Assembly (NCBI GenBank): GCA_009829735.1
Contig: CM020619.1
Span: forward strand, 1,246,590 to 1,310,589
From: Pyropia yezoensis
Lineage: Eukaryota > Rhodophyta > Bangiophyceae > Bangiales > Bangiaceae
DNA length: 64,000 nt
Reading direction: 5' to 3'
Part shown: positions 23,826 to 36,320 of the stretch, piece after piece
Numbering within the stretch: the stretch's first letter is position 1
How the letters are laid out: each line of letters begins with the position of its first letter
Position numbers and translations under genes: made by a program
Notes under the pieces: generated by a model
Database searches by the model: none
Told to the model about the DNA's origin: nothing
Seen by the model: only the letters and a program-made list of their open reading frames with translations

Positions 23826-26800
23826 CGATGGCCGACTCTGCTCCGGCGTAAGTATGTGGCGCGCCGTATCCGCGGAGTCTGCTCCGGGTACTCCGAGCGT
23901 AGCGCTCCGTGTGGCTCCGTTCCAACTGGGCTGACGAGTCGGATCCATAACCCGCCGTGTCCGGAGGTTGTCCGGGAGTCGCTGCGCCGGGGTCAACCCC
24001 GGTAGACTCCGAAAGTAGGCCGGCCGGTTTAAACCGTACCGGTGTGGGAGGAATACGACGGGGTACCTTCGTGTAGCGTGTTAACATCAGCACTGCCATT
24101 GCGTCCTCTGTACGCTCTTGACGTGCGTTGAGTCCAGAAAACCAAGCCTCCATGTGGGCCAATGATGCCATCAAGGATTCCCCGGGTGAAGGTGGCGGCG
24201 GATGGAGATCCGCAGAAGACGGTCACGGCGGGCCTCCGCCCCCTGCCGTCCGAGCCGTACCGAACGTCGATCCGGAACCGGAGAGCATCGGCGTCTCAAT
24301 GTTGTCCATCGGGTTACCGATCCCAGTTCCCGTAGTCACCTCCGGGGTCGGTATCGACCCCGATCCGTCATCTTGAGCGTTCTTCGTCTCTTGAGTTGAA
24401 ATAGTCACCATCAGTCAAGTGACGTAACGGTCACCACAAAGGAGAGACAGAGGGGGTGGGAAGGGGGACGTAACAATCGATCACAATCAAACGTAACCAC
24501 TCAACACAGACAACCAGATCGCAACACCACGAGTACAAGAAACGGAACGACTCCATATCCGTGTGCCAGGGCCGAAGACGGCCTCACCACTAGGGTGACG
24601 GAAACCCGTCCCCTGCTGCTTCACCAACAAAGCAAAATAGGAACCCGTTACACGTCCACTCTCAGGGAATACTCACCAGGGGGGATCGGTACCAACGTCA
24701 CCCGGAGGCCAAGGTTGCAGTCCTTGGAGCACAAGCCACGGGACCAACATGGGAGTCCAAATGGGAGCGGTGTGTTGTTCTACCATGGCCGGCGGTGTAT
24801 TCGCCGCCGGAATTTTCGTTATAAACCCGCGGAGACACATCAAACTACGCTCCACCCCAAGATGCAAGTCCCTCTGGTCATACGTAACTCGTACCGTCAT
24901 AAATACGTACTCCCAACTTGACAGTTAAGGATTAGAAGTAGCTCCCCTAAATTAGGGTCGCAATACGGTCATTCATATTGTTACAATCGGCCATGGTGTA
25001 GACCGAGGCAGCTGGGGCTCCCCTCGCAAACAACCCGCCCCTGACGAGACACCAGCACGGGGGGGGCATGCCGGGACGATCCGGGAAAGCGCAGGCACCC
25101 GCGCTTATGTATACCCCGACCCGGCATCGGGTAGCAACCGGGGCAACGCGCCCCCGCGCCCAGGCACCTGGGCTCACGTCACACCCTCCCACGGGGTGCA
25201 TCAGGGGGGTGAACCCCCCACAACCGCCCCCGCGCAACGCGGGCGCGCTACCCCTCTCTGGGCCACACGAGGCGGCCGCATCCACCACCAGACACCTGGT
25301 GGCGGATCCGCTTGCACCACACCCTCCGCGGGGTCGTGACTCGGAGCCCGCATCGGGAAATTCAGTCGGGAAAACGGACTGGTTTTGCACCACACATAGG
25401 GGTGCACCCGCCCTCAATGAACTCCGGAACGGGGTGGCAGCAGCGAACGGGCGTGAAGCTCGCGCCCCCCCCCGCCTATAGATGAAAGGTTTGGGGAGGG
25501 GGACGGATACACGGGTGGTGCGCTGCGCGCGGTGCGATCCGAGCAGTGCCTGCAGCGTCGCGCGCCGAGCCTCGGAGCAAAAGCCGGTGCGTGCAGGGCG
25601 CCGAGGTAGGCTCGGGTGCCGTGCACATACGAGATTTTTGTTTTGATTAGCGACGCTGTTGAACTATGATTACAGATTCCCGTGACATCTAAAAAGCTTA
25701 AAACATTTGAACATTTTCTGCTCGCCATCTATGTACAGTCTTTCTCCATTCTTGGGCACCCTTTGTGGCGACCGTAAGCCCAAGGATTGTCTCTTGATTC
25801 CGCCCTCTGATTGGTCGGTGACAACGATCGAATGCTGACACATGCGTTGATCGCACCGTAGAGGTCGGTCGACCTGCATTGGTTACTAGACACCGTGCCC
25901 AAGAAAGGATGTCACAGCAATGGAGCAAGACTGTATCTGGCATGTGGTGAAGAGAGCAGCGAGTGGGACAGACGCTTTTAGAACTCCAGGAGGAGCACTT
26001 TAGTGGAGACATACAATGGTGGAGAGCGAACGCTAAGGGGGTGAGGAGGGGGCGCCATCTTATGAACCCGTGTTTGATGGTGGCGCCGGCGTGCGGCTTC
26101 TTAGGGCAGCTCTCGCAGATATCTCGAGGAGAACGACGCGAGAAGAGTGAAGGCGAGGGGACGGAGGGGTCGCTTTTCAATGTAGACATAGGCGAGGCTT
26201 TGTGGGTAGCGGGGGCGTGGGGTGTGTTTGCGTGGGTCGCGGCCGTCCCGCCGCCTGGTACACGCTGACGACGCCGCCGTGCTCTGATGGCGTCACCTAG
26301 GTTATGGCTCGGAAGGTCATGACGGCGAGCCAGGCGCAGCTAGCTCGCCTCGGCCGCGCGCTTTGCGAGTCGGAAGTGGTGGTGCTGACGTAGCTGCCGA
26401 CGCAGCTGCCTACGGCCGCAAGGTGCTGTCCTACGGCGCGTAGGGCGGGCAGGAATGACTTTCGGGAACAGCTTTGAGAAGGGGGGAAGGGGGATGGGTG
26501 AGACGGGACTAAGGTCGGGAAGAGACGGAGGGAGTTCCCGGATGGCTGGTTGTCAGGGGACTACCAGCCGCTGCCGGGGAATGCCTTGGTCGGTGGCAGT
26601 CTAAACTCATACGCACGCATGTCTGCGGATGTGCCAGCGCCTCTCGGAGAGGTGGCGGGAGAAGAGGGGCCTCCCGGCTTGCGTGATGCGGGGGGGCGAC
26701 TGGGGTGCCTGTGGATGAAGAGCGCGAGAAAGGACCTAATGAACAGTGAGAGAGGGGGCCGGTGCGGGGGGGCGGACAGATGGGCGTAGCCCAGGTGGCA

Positions 26801-27077
26801 AGACGGTGACGTGAGGCGGCTATTCGAAACCTAGCCGAGGCCAACATGTGTTCCCATAGTCGATACTATGTTTATATTCATGTCATTTCTTACGGTGGTC
26901 GAGGTCATGAGGTGAAAGTGTTATCCCAATGATTCTATAGGCTGTTGCCCGACGACCTTGCTGCGCTTCGGGCCATCCGTGATCAGGTCCGGCCAGGATA
27001 GGTCGAGAGCTCGGCACCAGGTCCCCACGTTAACAGAGAGGTCAGAATATATTGGCCGGCTCAATTGCGAATCTCGT
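23826..27077. other. Intergenic/mobile-derived stretch without recognised genes
   Basis: The minus strand between 24411 and 23626 contains gene-like pieces (for example MVTISTQETKNAQDDGSG, then MASLAHMEAWFSGLNARQER) that may be upstream exons of the accessory gene at 21880-23421, but I could not connect them by splice sites with confidence. The interval 24420-25480 looks like leader or promoter sequence. Beyond 25500 the composition is mixed and I recognise nothing. Confidence 0.25.
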
Positions 27078-27716
27078 ATGTGCATCAGGGCTGTTCAAGG
27101 GTATCTGCCCAAGGGTACTACGCATGCATCAAATCAAGGGCATACACGATACACATGGCGGAATTCTTTTCACAGGGCATATACACTCTCTGGTGGGAAG
27201 TGGGTATCCAAGAATATGTGTGATACGCTTCCCCAGATTCCTAAGGGTATCAAGGAAGTACACAAAAGGTGTATCCATGTGCCCACTGACCATATTAACT
27301 TGAGTAGTTACCCCAACATTGTACTGTTGTGACCCAGAGGAGTACAATGGACGTCGTTGTTTCTCATCGTACAAGGCTTCTGATCGGCTGTGGGCATCAG
27401 ATTGCGCACTGCTCATCGGAAACGGCTGGCTTGATGCGTTCCACTGTGGTTTTTCAGGATACTCCCGTCATTTTTTGATGAAGTCAGTCGTCCTTTATGG
27501 TATCAATACACTCGGATGGTCCGTGCTTAGTCATACAGACGCCTAATCTGGAGCGAGGGCGTACATCCTTGGGCAATACGTTCGTGTTTCCCTCACCGCT
27601 TGATACACTTGGCTCAGCCACGGACCACTGTCAGCCTTATTCACTCAGTGACGTGAGACCCTCCGATGCAATACACATGGCGAAGTCTAATACCCTTGAA
27701 CAGCCCTGATGTGCAT
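27078..27716. mobile_element. Non-autonomous hAT element with 8-bp target-site duplication
   Basis: The element spans 27086-27708 (623 bp). It begins CAGGGCTGTTCAAGGGTA and ends with the reverse complement, TACCCTTGAACAGCCCTG, the classic CAGGG start of hAT ends. It is flanked on both sides by the identical octamer ATGTGCAT (27078-27085 and 27709-27716), the 8-bp duplication expected of hAT. Variants of the motif AAGGGTA/AAGGGCA recur several times in the first 200 bases, as hAT subterminal repeats do. There is no transposase inside, so it depends on one elsewhere. The perfect duplication and matching ends suggest a fairly young insertion. Confidence 0.88.
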
Positions 27717-28642
27717 GGCACCTGAGCCCCTAGGTACATGATTCTTCGGGCCTATGACCTCACGAGGCCCTGAACCACTACATCTGTTCCTCGTATTTTC
27801 TTGTCGCAAAGCCTGCCAGAAATTCGCGGATGTCCCAAAGTGCCTGGCCCTTTATGGCACCGAGTTTGTGGCGTCACAAACTCGGCTGCCACAAACACGG
27901 GGCGTGCCCCAAACCGTGACTATCGGTAACCGCGAAGCCCCCACGGCGAAGCGAACGCGGTCAAGCCACCCCCAGTTAAGACCCAACGAGAGCGGACGCT
28001 AGGGTTCAGAGCGATTCCGGATCAGCCATTGGCTCACAGGACGCTGTCGAGAGCAAATATGGCATATATTGAAACATCTCAGGATATCCGAGGGTTCATA
28101 CAACGTGTCTGTACAGAATTGGAGCACAGCTGCCTGGGGCACCTGCGCCGCACTGCTTATCGTCTGTCAAAACTTTCTTGCTTTTTGAGGAAATTCTCGA
28201 GCAAAAACCTGCAAAAAACCTGCATCGACCCCCCCTCAAGGCATCATAGACACCGCTTTTACCCCCGTGTCTTGCTCTCTGCCCGTAACCGCTCGGGCGA
28301 TAGGTGGTCGCCACCTCCCGTGGTATGACCGGAAGCGCAAGGGGCAGGAGAGCACTCTCGTGAAGCGCAAAGAAGCGACCGACAATCGCTACGCTCGGGA
28401 GCAATGTTTATACAAACGCGTTTAAAAACCGTGCAATCTCTCACACTGGTTAAGCAAAAACCTGCGCGACGACAGCTTTCGAGGGTCTGCACGGAAAAAT
28501 CTCTCCGCCTTGCTCGACATCTACGACGTGAGTTCTGACCAATGGAACGCTCCGTCCAGCAAACAGCAGCGCCACCGGTGTTGTCATTGGTTGACAAAAC
28601 ACCGACAGCTGCCGTCGTGTCGGTCATCCTGGGGGAGATTCT
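27717..28642. other. No recognised gene
   Basis: Contains a small hairpin (GAGTTTGTG, loop GCGT, CACAAACTC, near 27870) and short A-rich repeats (GCAAAAACCTGC occurs twice around 28200). No coding frame of note. Confidence 0.25.
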
Positions 28643-28771
28643 ATGGCCTCAGCCCATCCACTCGATCAGAAAAGCAAAATTCTGCTCGAGCCGTTCATTT
28701 TCGTGCTCGAGCAGGGCAAGAATTTGCACAGCGAAGCAAGAGATCTGGCCAAAATCGGGCTTGTATCTTGA
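28643..28771 (+). CDS. Short ORF with prenyltransferase-like N-terminal text, possibly a gene fragment
   Basis: From ATG 28643 a 42-residue frame reads MASAHPLDQKSKILLEPFIF and on through FVLEQGKNLHSEARDL to a stop. The KILLEPF...GK pattern recalls the start of fungal-type geranylgeranyl diphosphate synthases (ILLEPYxYLLxxPGK), but the match is short and no catalytic aspartate-rich motif follows. Downstream pieces at 28785-29021 (HVREHCSNIYKCHEPLKAAF) and 29095-29357 also look protein-like without a clear family. This may be a decayed gene, a multi-exon gene I cannot assemble, or chance. Confidence 0.2.
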   Translation: MASAHPLDQKSKILLEPFIFVLEQGKNLHSEARDLAKIGLVS

Positions 28772-29744
28772 CAGGGGATAAGCAGTGCTGCGCTGCGGTA
28801 GACCTGTGGGGTTGAAAATCAACACGAAATCCTTACATTTCGCCTTGTGGGAGCAGGGCACAGTGCTTCACGTGCGTGAGCACTGCAGCAACATATATAA
28901 GTGCCATGAGCCTCTGAAAGCTGCATTCGCGTGCGGACTAATTGCCGAAGCATTGCGAACCGAAGACATACATAGGGTGCAAAAAAAGGCGCTTCTTATG
29001 CGGCATGTTATGGTGCTATGAGAGGTACGGTGCCATACCTTATTTTTCTCTTGTTACTTCTTTCTTGTTCTCACTCAGTTCTTGTCATGTGCAGTCGTTT
29101 ACATTTTCTCCCGTCCAACCAGGAAGTCATATCGACGACTAAGTCGCGCGAACGTTGCACGTGTGGGATGTAACGCAACATTTGCTTTGAACCCTCATGT
29201 CCGCCCTGAACTGGGGGTGAAGCAGCGCAACCCGCACAAACTGTGCAGACACGTGTATGCCTTGCGCCGACGGGCTGTCACCGGGATGGGTGTGAAGCGC
29301 ATGCCACAACTATACTCCTCGTGGAGGGAGCAAGCCCGCAGCGGCCCTCCGCTTTAGGAGTGCAAGCGTTTGCGTGATATTCGGTCGAAAATGTGGGCCA
29401 GGGAAGGCTGTGGGAGGGTGCGCAAGGGGCCTCGCAAGCGGAAACAAGCCGATTTCCGAAAATCCGCGACGACGGTTTAGTGGGCACAGCGCTGGGTGTC
29501 ACCCACGCGTCCAGCCGTGCCGCTCCCCGTGTCCACCACCGGCTGCCCCTGGCGCTGGTCCCAGGGCGCCATGCGGTTGAACCCGTGGCAGCTGTCCCCA
29601 CCTCTTCATCACCAAACCGGTTTGCCACGCCCGTCGCCAGTGCCCACGCTCCCCCCCGCCCCTTCCCCTCTTCACCCTCCCCGCCCTCTCTGCAACGCAG
29701 TGACCTATTCTCCCCCCCCTCCCGCCCGCCACCAGCCGCCCCAC

Positions 29745-32248
29745 TCACAAGCGCTCCCGCCCCCCCCCACCCCCCCCCCGCCCCTCTGCCGAGGAAGACC
29801 CCCCCACCGATGATGGTGCGCCAGTCAGGCGATTGACCATCACCACGTTGCTCGTGCGGAGGCGGTCGGCGGCGCGCAGCACCGCCGCGACGTCCCGGCC
29901 CGGGTAGTGGAGGAGGAGCTTGAGGGCGCCGCCAAAGTCGGCCGCCAGCAGCGGGCCCCGCACCGACACGAGCATCGCGACGATGACGTAGCGGAGCCAG
30001 GGGAGGCGCACCTCGGCGGTGAGCAGCGAATCCCACACCCGCAGCAGTGGGCTGTCCATGTCTGTCTCAAAAGATGTAGGGGGGGGCGGGGGGGAGGGCG
30101 TCACTGGGATGCTCCCACCACCACCATCGCCACTACCGCCGACGGTGCCACCTCTGCCCGCCCCTGTGCGGTCGTCGGCGGCGGGGACACCCGCCCAGGG
30201 GCCACCGCTGGCCGGCAGCGTGTCTTCCCCTCCCCTCCACGCCGCTCCCTCTCGGCGCGGAGCCGCGAGTGGGAACTCCCGTGCCAACCACAGCCGCAGG
30301 TAGCGGAGGCCGTAAAAGCGAACGTCCACGCCCAGGGTTGCCAGGTGGCCCGCCAGCACCGGGTCCTTGATTTTCAGCAGGGAGCCCAGCTCCCGCAGCT
30401 GCCGGTCCAGCGCCGTCCCACCACCGCCGCCGCCGCCGCCGCCGCCGCCGTCGTCACCGCCGACGCCGCCGCTGCCGTCGCTGGCGCGGTCGCCCCGGCC
30501 CGTGTCAATGCCGTGGGCACCCCCAAAAAGGCGGTCCGCAGCTCCCCCCCCCCCGCCACCCCCCGGCCCCCCCGCGGCTGCCGCCCGCTTGGCCGCCTCC
30601 ACTGCCGACGGGGGCGGCACGAACAGCGGGGCCATCTCGGTGAGCACCTCTGCGAGCGACGCGTACGCGTCCGCCTCGGCGTCGGTCCCCCCGTCGGTGG
30701 AGGGGGCGGCGGCCGAGTAGACGACGAGGAAGACGGCGCCAAGCTCGTTCATCCCCTGCCGGTAGCCCACCGCCGGGTGTGCCTTGGCGTAGACGAACAG
30801 CAGCCGCCCGAGGGCGGGGCGGAGGCGCCGCCAGCCGGGCACCCCCGGGTGCGTCCGCGACACGTCCGCGTCAATGGTGCGGCGGAGGCGGGCGTCGGCA
30901 AAGTGGGTGGCCCACCGCGAGTCAGGGGCGGTGGAGAGGGGGTGATCCGCAACGCCGCCACCGCTGCCGTCGCTGCCGTCGCAGCTGCTGCCGCCGTCGT
31001 GGCCGCCGGCGCCCACCGGCGCCCAGCCGGCGCCCCCCAGTCCGCCCATCCCCGCCGCCCCCCCCCCCCGCGCCCCTCCGTGCGAGTCCTCTGCCTCGGA
31101 GGGGTCCGCACTCGCCGCCGCCACCGCCGCCCAATAGTCTGCCCGACAGCGGCTGGCCACCTCATCCCATCGCCCCCGCTCTGGCGGCAACACCCCCAGA
31201 AGCACCTTCCACACGGCCGGCCGGTCTGCCGGGCACGGCACCCCATGCGCCCACACCAGCCGCCGCAGCTCGTCCGTGTCAATGAGAGGGGCGTCCATGC
31301 ACTCGGCCAGCAGCGTCGCCTTGTCCGCCGCACTCAACCGCGGCGCCTGCCCACTGCCGCCGCCGCCGCCACCCGTCGAGGCGGCCGTCCACACCGAGCC
31401 GTCGGCGCTGCTCGCCAGCGCCGATCCGACGCTCGTCCGCGGGCTCCCGCCGCTCCCACCGCCGCCGCCCCCACCGCCGCCGCCCCCGCCGCCGCTGCCG
31501 CCACTGCCCGCCGTGGCAGACGCGGCGGCCGACCCCCCCACCCCGCGTACCGCGTATGGCGGGGGGCTCCCGTCTGGGCCGTCGAGGGCGTAGCGCAGCT
31601 GCGCGGCCACCGCGTCGAGGTGGCGGACAAGGAGGCCCCGGGGCGCCCCGCCGCTCCCCGCGCCAACAGACGAGCCGCCGCCGCCGCCGCCGCCACCACC
31701 ACCACCGCCGCCGCCGCTGCCGGTTCTGCTTGGCGCCACGGACCCCCGGCGGCGGCGGCTTGTGCGGCCACCCCCCTCGGCGGCAGTCGGCGACGGCGGC
31801 GACGGCCCCGCCGCGGGGGAGCCGCCACCGCCGCCGGCCAGCCCCCCCCCCCCCCCCCCCGGGACGGGTCTGTCGGGGACGGGGAGGAGCGAGTGGGGCT
31901 GGCAGCCCCCCCCCTGGGCACCGCCCCGCCAAGCGGGGCACCCGCAAACTCTGGGCGGACGTAGCCCGCCGACTCGGCAAGCGGGGGGGGCCCAGCGACA
32001 ATGGTGGGCGGCCCATACGCGCCGCCGCCGCCGCCGCCGCCGCCGACGCCGCCGCCGGCGGTGTGATGGCCACCACCACCACCACCACCCCTCCCACCCC
32101 CCCCCACACCACCAACCCCGCCGCCACCGTAGCGGCCACCGCCGCCGCCACTGCCGCTGCCGCCGACGCCATAGCCGCCGCTGCCGCTGCTGACGCTGCC
32201 GCTACTGACGCCGCCACCGGCGGTGGGCGGGAAGGCGGCCAGCTCCAT
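29745..32248 (-). CDS. TBC1D13-like Rab GTPase-activating protein
   Basis: From ATG 32248 (MELAAFPPTAGGG) to a stop at 29745, about 834 codons, with very glycine-rich linkers. The TBC domain follows the TBC1D13 plan: PLIDTDELRRLVWAHGVP, RPAVWKVLLGVLPPERGRW, DHPLSTAPDSRWATHFAD, then IDADVSRTHP with the arginine finger (IxxDxxR) and VGYRQGMNEL with the glutamine finger (YxQGM). The C-terminal half keeps VDVRFYGLRYLRLWLAREF and LLRVWDSLLTAEVRLPWLRY. Both catalytic fingers are present, so it should stimulate GTP hydrolysis by a Rab; TBC1D13 acts on Rab35 in animals, which cannot be assumed here. The N-terminal 130 residues lie in a different frame, the switch falling in a 19-C run (31842-31860); the start is therefore less certain than the domain. 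Confidence 0.85.
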
Positions 32249-33264
32249 GGCGGGGGGTTCGGGGCGGCTGGCGCGGCCCATAGGGGGCGGAGCGGAGCAA
32301 GGGTCGACCGGGGAGAAGGGGGACCGGCAGGGGGGGGGCGGGGTGGGAGCGGAGGGGGGGGGTGGGTGGGGCGTGGGGGGGGGGGGGGAGCAAGAAGGTG
32401 AGGGGAACAAAAGACTGGCGAGGGGGGGGGGGGAAGGCACGAAAAACGAGGTGGATGAAGACAGAGAAAGGAGATGGGGAGGAGGAAAAAAGGAAGAGCG
32501 GGGGAAGGAGGAGGAGGGAGAGGAGGGGGAGGGCGGGGGGTAAGGTGAGGGTCGGGGGGGGGGGGGGGGGGGGAGGGGGGGGGGAAGGGAGCAGAGGGGC
32601 CGCTGACAGGGGGAGCGGCGGCGGCAAGCAAGGCGCGGCGGCCGAGCGGCCAGCCAGCCGCGGCCACCCGGGCGCCGCGGGGGGAAGGGCACGTGGGGGG
32701 AGGGACACGCGCCGCGCACCGTCGTGGGGGCGCAGACACAGCCGCTGCAGCAGCTGCTGTAGGGGGCCGCGCCTCCACCCACCCCCCCGCCCCCCCCCCC
32801 TCTCGCCCCCCGAACCTCACGCCCCCTGTCGCCCCCCGAACCTCACGCCCCCTGTCGCCCCAGACGGGCGCGGCGTGCAAGTGGGGAGGGCGACGACCGC
32901 GGCCGGGTGGCGGCGGCGCCTGCCAGCGCGCACACGCGAGCCACCGCTGGTTTCCTTTCTTTTTTTTCTTTTTCAAAACGGGGGGTCGGGGCGCGCGGCC
33001 GTCCTGGTCTTGTGTTGCGTTTTTTTCAAACCCGCTGGATGGGGAGGGCCAACTTTGTCTCCCCGCCGCCGCCGCCCCAACCCGCCGGCGTCGACCGCCA
33101 GCGGGGCAGCGGGCGAGAGGTCAAGGGATCATCCCTCTCCCGGGAGGTTGGGGGGGGGGATTGCGTGCCCTCTGGACGCTGGCCGGCCAGGGGGAGGTCA
33201 GACACTTGCCGCCGCCTGGGTCATGGCCGGCGGCATGGCCACGGCCCCCTTGGGCGGCAGCGCT

Positions 33265-33296
<32 letters not shown>

Positions 33297-36200
33297 TGTG
33301 GCGGTTGGGGTGGTGGCGGGATCATCTCGGATGGAGGGGCGACGGCCGTCTCGCTCGCCGCGGCGACCGCCCGCGGCGGGCGGTGCAGAGACAGGGGGGG
33401 GTGTGGGGTGCGGCACGCCGCCCCCGCCGCCCCCGCCGTCGTGGCGCCACACGGCCGCCGTTCTTCGCCCCGCCGGGGATTCCCCGCCCGGTCCCCCCAA
33501 CCCCGCGCCCAGCGGGGGGTGCGCCCCCGCCGACCGTACGCGGCCATCCGCCCCCCCCCACCGCCGCCCGCCGCCGTGGGCAGGCAGGCCTCTTCCCTCG
33601 ACCGGCAGTGCCTCGCCGGCCGCGTCCGCCCACCCCGCGCGACGCGCCACACGACCGGCCGCTGTGGGTGGGTGAGGGGGGGGGGGGGGGGGGGGGCGCC
33701 CCCGCGCGCGCCCCCGGCGACCGGTGGGGCGTACCGACTTCCGCCTGGGGGGGGAGGCGGACGGCCACACCCCCACCCGGCCGCCCGCCGCCCCTCTCCT
33801 CCCTCGCGTGTGGTCGGGCAGGGAAGGCGGTCGCCTACGCGCCGCCGCCGAACAAGGGGCGATCCCTCAAAACGGGCTGACGCAAGCCACGCCTCCCCGC
33901 GATAGCTTGGGGGTGGTATATGCTACTCGGGGTGACGGGCCGTTGCGCGGCGGGCTTCCCCCCCCCTCCCCGCTCTCTGGGTGTATAGATGGTGAGACGG
34001 AGGGCGACCGTTTGCTTGGCTGCCCGGCGCCCGGCAGCTGGCCACCAGAAAGGGTGCTGTGGTTGGAGGTCGGGGGGTGGCGCCAAGCCGACCCCCTCCC
34101 CGACACGCAGCGATCGGGCGCGTTGTTCTTTGCCCGCTGCGCTCCACCCGCCATCCACGCTTGCTGCCGCGGCCGCTCGGCACTTGCGGGCTGGATGCGC
34201 GCGAGCGCGCGAGCGCGCCGGACCGGGCTTCTTCTCCCGTGTCTTTGCTCTGACCCTCCTTCCCGTCCATCTCTTTCTTTGCGACGCGGTCGCCCCTCGT
34301 GCTTTTGTGCTTCTACCCTTGCTACGACGCACCACAGCTCGACTCTCTGGTGTTTTGGGCACCGTCACGAATGGTCCATCCTGCCCCCGGCGTGCCTGGC
34401 TCCTGCTGGCCATACGCGTCTGGTAGGCCTCGTGCAGCGGGGCAGAGGCAGTAGGCGGGATCTTTGTGGGGGTCGAGGTCCCTACAAGATGTGGCGCCTA
34501 CTAGCGGCAGTACGTACTCTCCCATGTCTATTTTTGAGGGGGGGGGGGGGGGGCTTCTGCAAGGCGGGGGACTTTACTCCTCGTGGCTACCATGTCCTTG
34601 TCGACCCACCCGTCCTTGTCAGAGCGGATACACCGACGGATAGGGGCGTGGGGCGGCGGTGGCCGTCGCCAGCCGCAGAGGAGCTCTGCCGCTGCGGGCC
34701 GCCGCGCGCACGCGTCCCGTCGCCGCAGCGTCGCGCGCCGCCGCGCGGTCGTGACGACAGGTGCCTCTGGGTGGGTTCCCGGCAATGGGCGCGGTAGTAA
34801 CTTTAGGCACCCCCCGGCGCCCTGCCCCTATCCACACTCTTCTTTCTGCCTCGTGCCGTCATGCCCCGCGCTCCCCGCGAGCGCGTTCTCCTTTTCCCAG
34901 CAACACCTGACATGGATGTCACGCTGCGCGCAGTACCTACAAACAAACTGTATAAATACTTCAAGTAGTACAGCAGGGCTTGATGTGCACACGGGGGTGG
35001 AAAGAATGCGCTGGCGCTACCCGACCACGGTCATAAGCTGGATGGGGTGGCTGTCTTCCATTCGTGGTAGCCTGACAATGCAGCTCCCGTTGGCTGGCCA
35101 CCGCACGAACCCTGGGCCAGGGCCCTGTCCCTGAAGGGACCCTGGTCCAGGGTGCGCAGCAGGAGGGACGGACAGCAGGCCCCCGTGTCATCCCCCCCCC
35201 GGCCTCAATTGGGCTCCATGATGGAAAACGCGGTGGGCAGATGCGACCCGAGCCTCACTGTCCTCAAGTGTCGGGGGTCAACGTGCCGCGTCACCCGCCG
35301 CACCCACCCCCCGGCCGGGCCCCCCCCAACGGGACCCGTTTGTGACGGGATTTCCTCGTGCTCGCTGGTCTTCCACGCCGCACGCCCTCCAACCCCTTCA
35401 TCATTGGTGGATTGGTGAGTCATGGCGCCACCCCCGACCCATTATTATTGACACAAACAACCTGCCGACGCTGTTCCTGCCAGGTGGGCCCTCGACCTTG
35501 GATGTGAAGGGCGCTGTGGACATGTGTATGTACAGTACATACAGGCATATGAAGTGGCACAACCGCACGGCCACCGCATAGGTTTAGACAGCAGGACGTC
35601 CCTGTCCTTGGACACCGTGAACCCGAACACGCTCCGTGGCACGCTCCGTGGACGCGAGAGTGGGGAGGGGGGGCGCGTCCCGCGACGCACCGCCCTCGCA
35701 GGTACACATACGTTGGGAACGCACGGGCAGCGCGCCCCGCCGTCCCCTCCCAGACACATCGCCTGGCGCCGCGCACTTGGTGTGGGCGGCTGGCGGTGAC
35801 GACTGTGAGCGGCTGGCGGTGACGACTGTGAGCGGCTGGCGGTGACGACCGTGACGGGGTTTTTCCTTGCTCCCTTGGACAACCTCCCCCGCGCGCCCAT
35901 TCCCGCTCCCGACCTCGTCATTGTGGAACTGGCGGCGGTGCCAACCCACAGGCAGCGGCCAGTCCCTGTTCCTCCTTCTGCCCGTCGACCCGACGTGCCG
36001 AGCGCTGTGGGGCCGAACGTGCGTGGCCGACGCCTATATTCCGCCCCGCTTGCCGGTGGCGCCTGACTTCCCGCGTGCCTACAAGAAGCGGTCCCGACTA
36101 CCGGGGTCCGCCATACGACTCGTCCTCATCACCGACACCCGTGCAACACCCCTCTCCCTCCCTTTGAGAGCCCCCCACAACACGGGTGGCGCCTCTCTGG

Positions 36201-36320
36201 TCTCCTGTGCTCCTCTCATCCGCATCAGGCTGCCTTCCCCCTCTGGACTTTGCTTCCTCGCGGAGTCCTCCCCCTCTACTGTACCACCTTCACGGTAAAC
36301 CCGTCGTACCCCCCCTCGCA
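32249..36320. other. 4 kb G/C-rich region with no recognised gene
   Basis: The first 350 bases are poly-G tracts broken by single bases. Between 33180 and 33800 both strands stay open because of trinucleotide and homopolymer runs. A TATAAATA sits at 34950. A 23-base unit (CGGCTGGCGGTGACGACTGTGAG) is repeated three times at about 35786-35856. One plus-strand stretch near 35960-36150 (ALWGRTCVADAYIPPRLPVA) looks weakly coding and ends close to the subtilase; it is not assigned. Confidence 0.3.

Noticed and set aside
23422-25500. A full LTR retrotransposon at the second accessory gene
   Set aside because: No direct terminal repeats, primer-binding site or polymerase found there.
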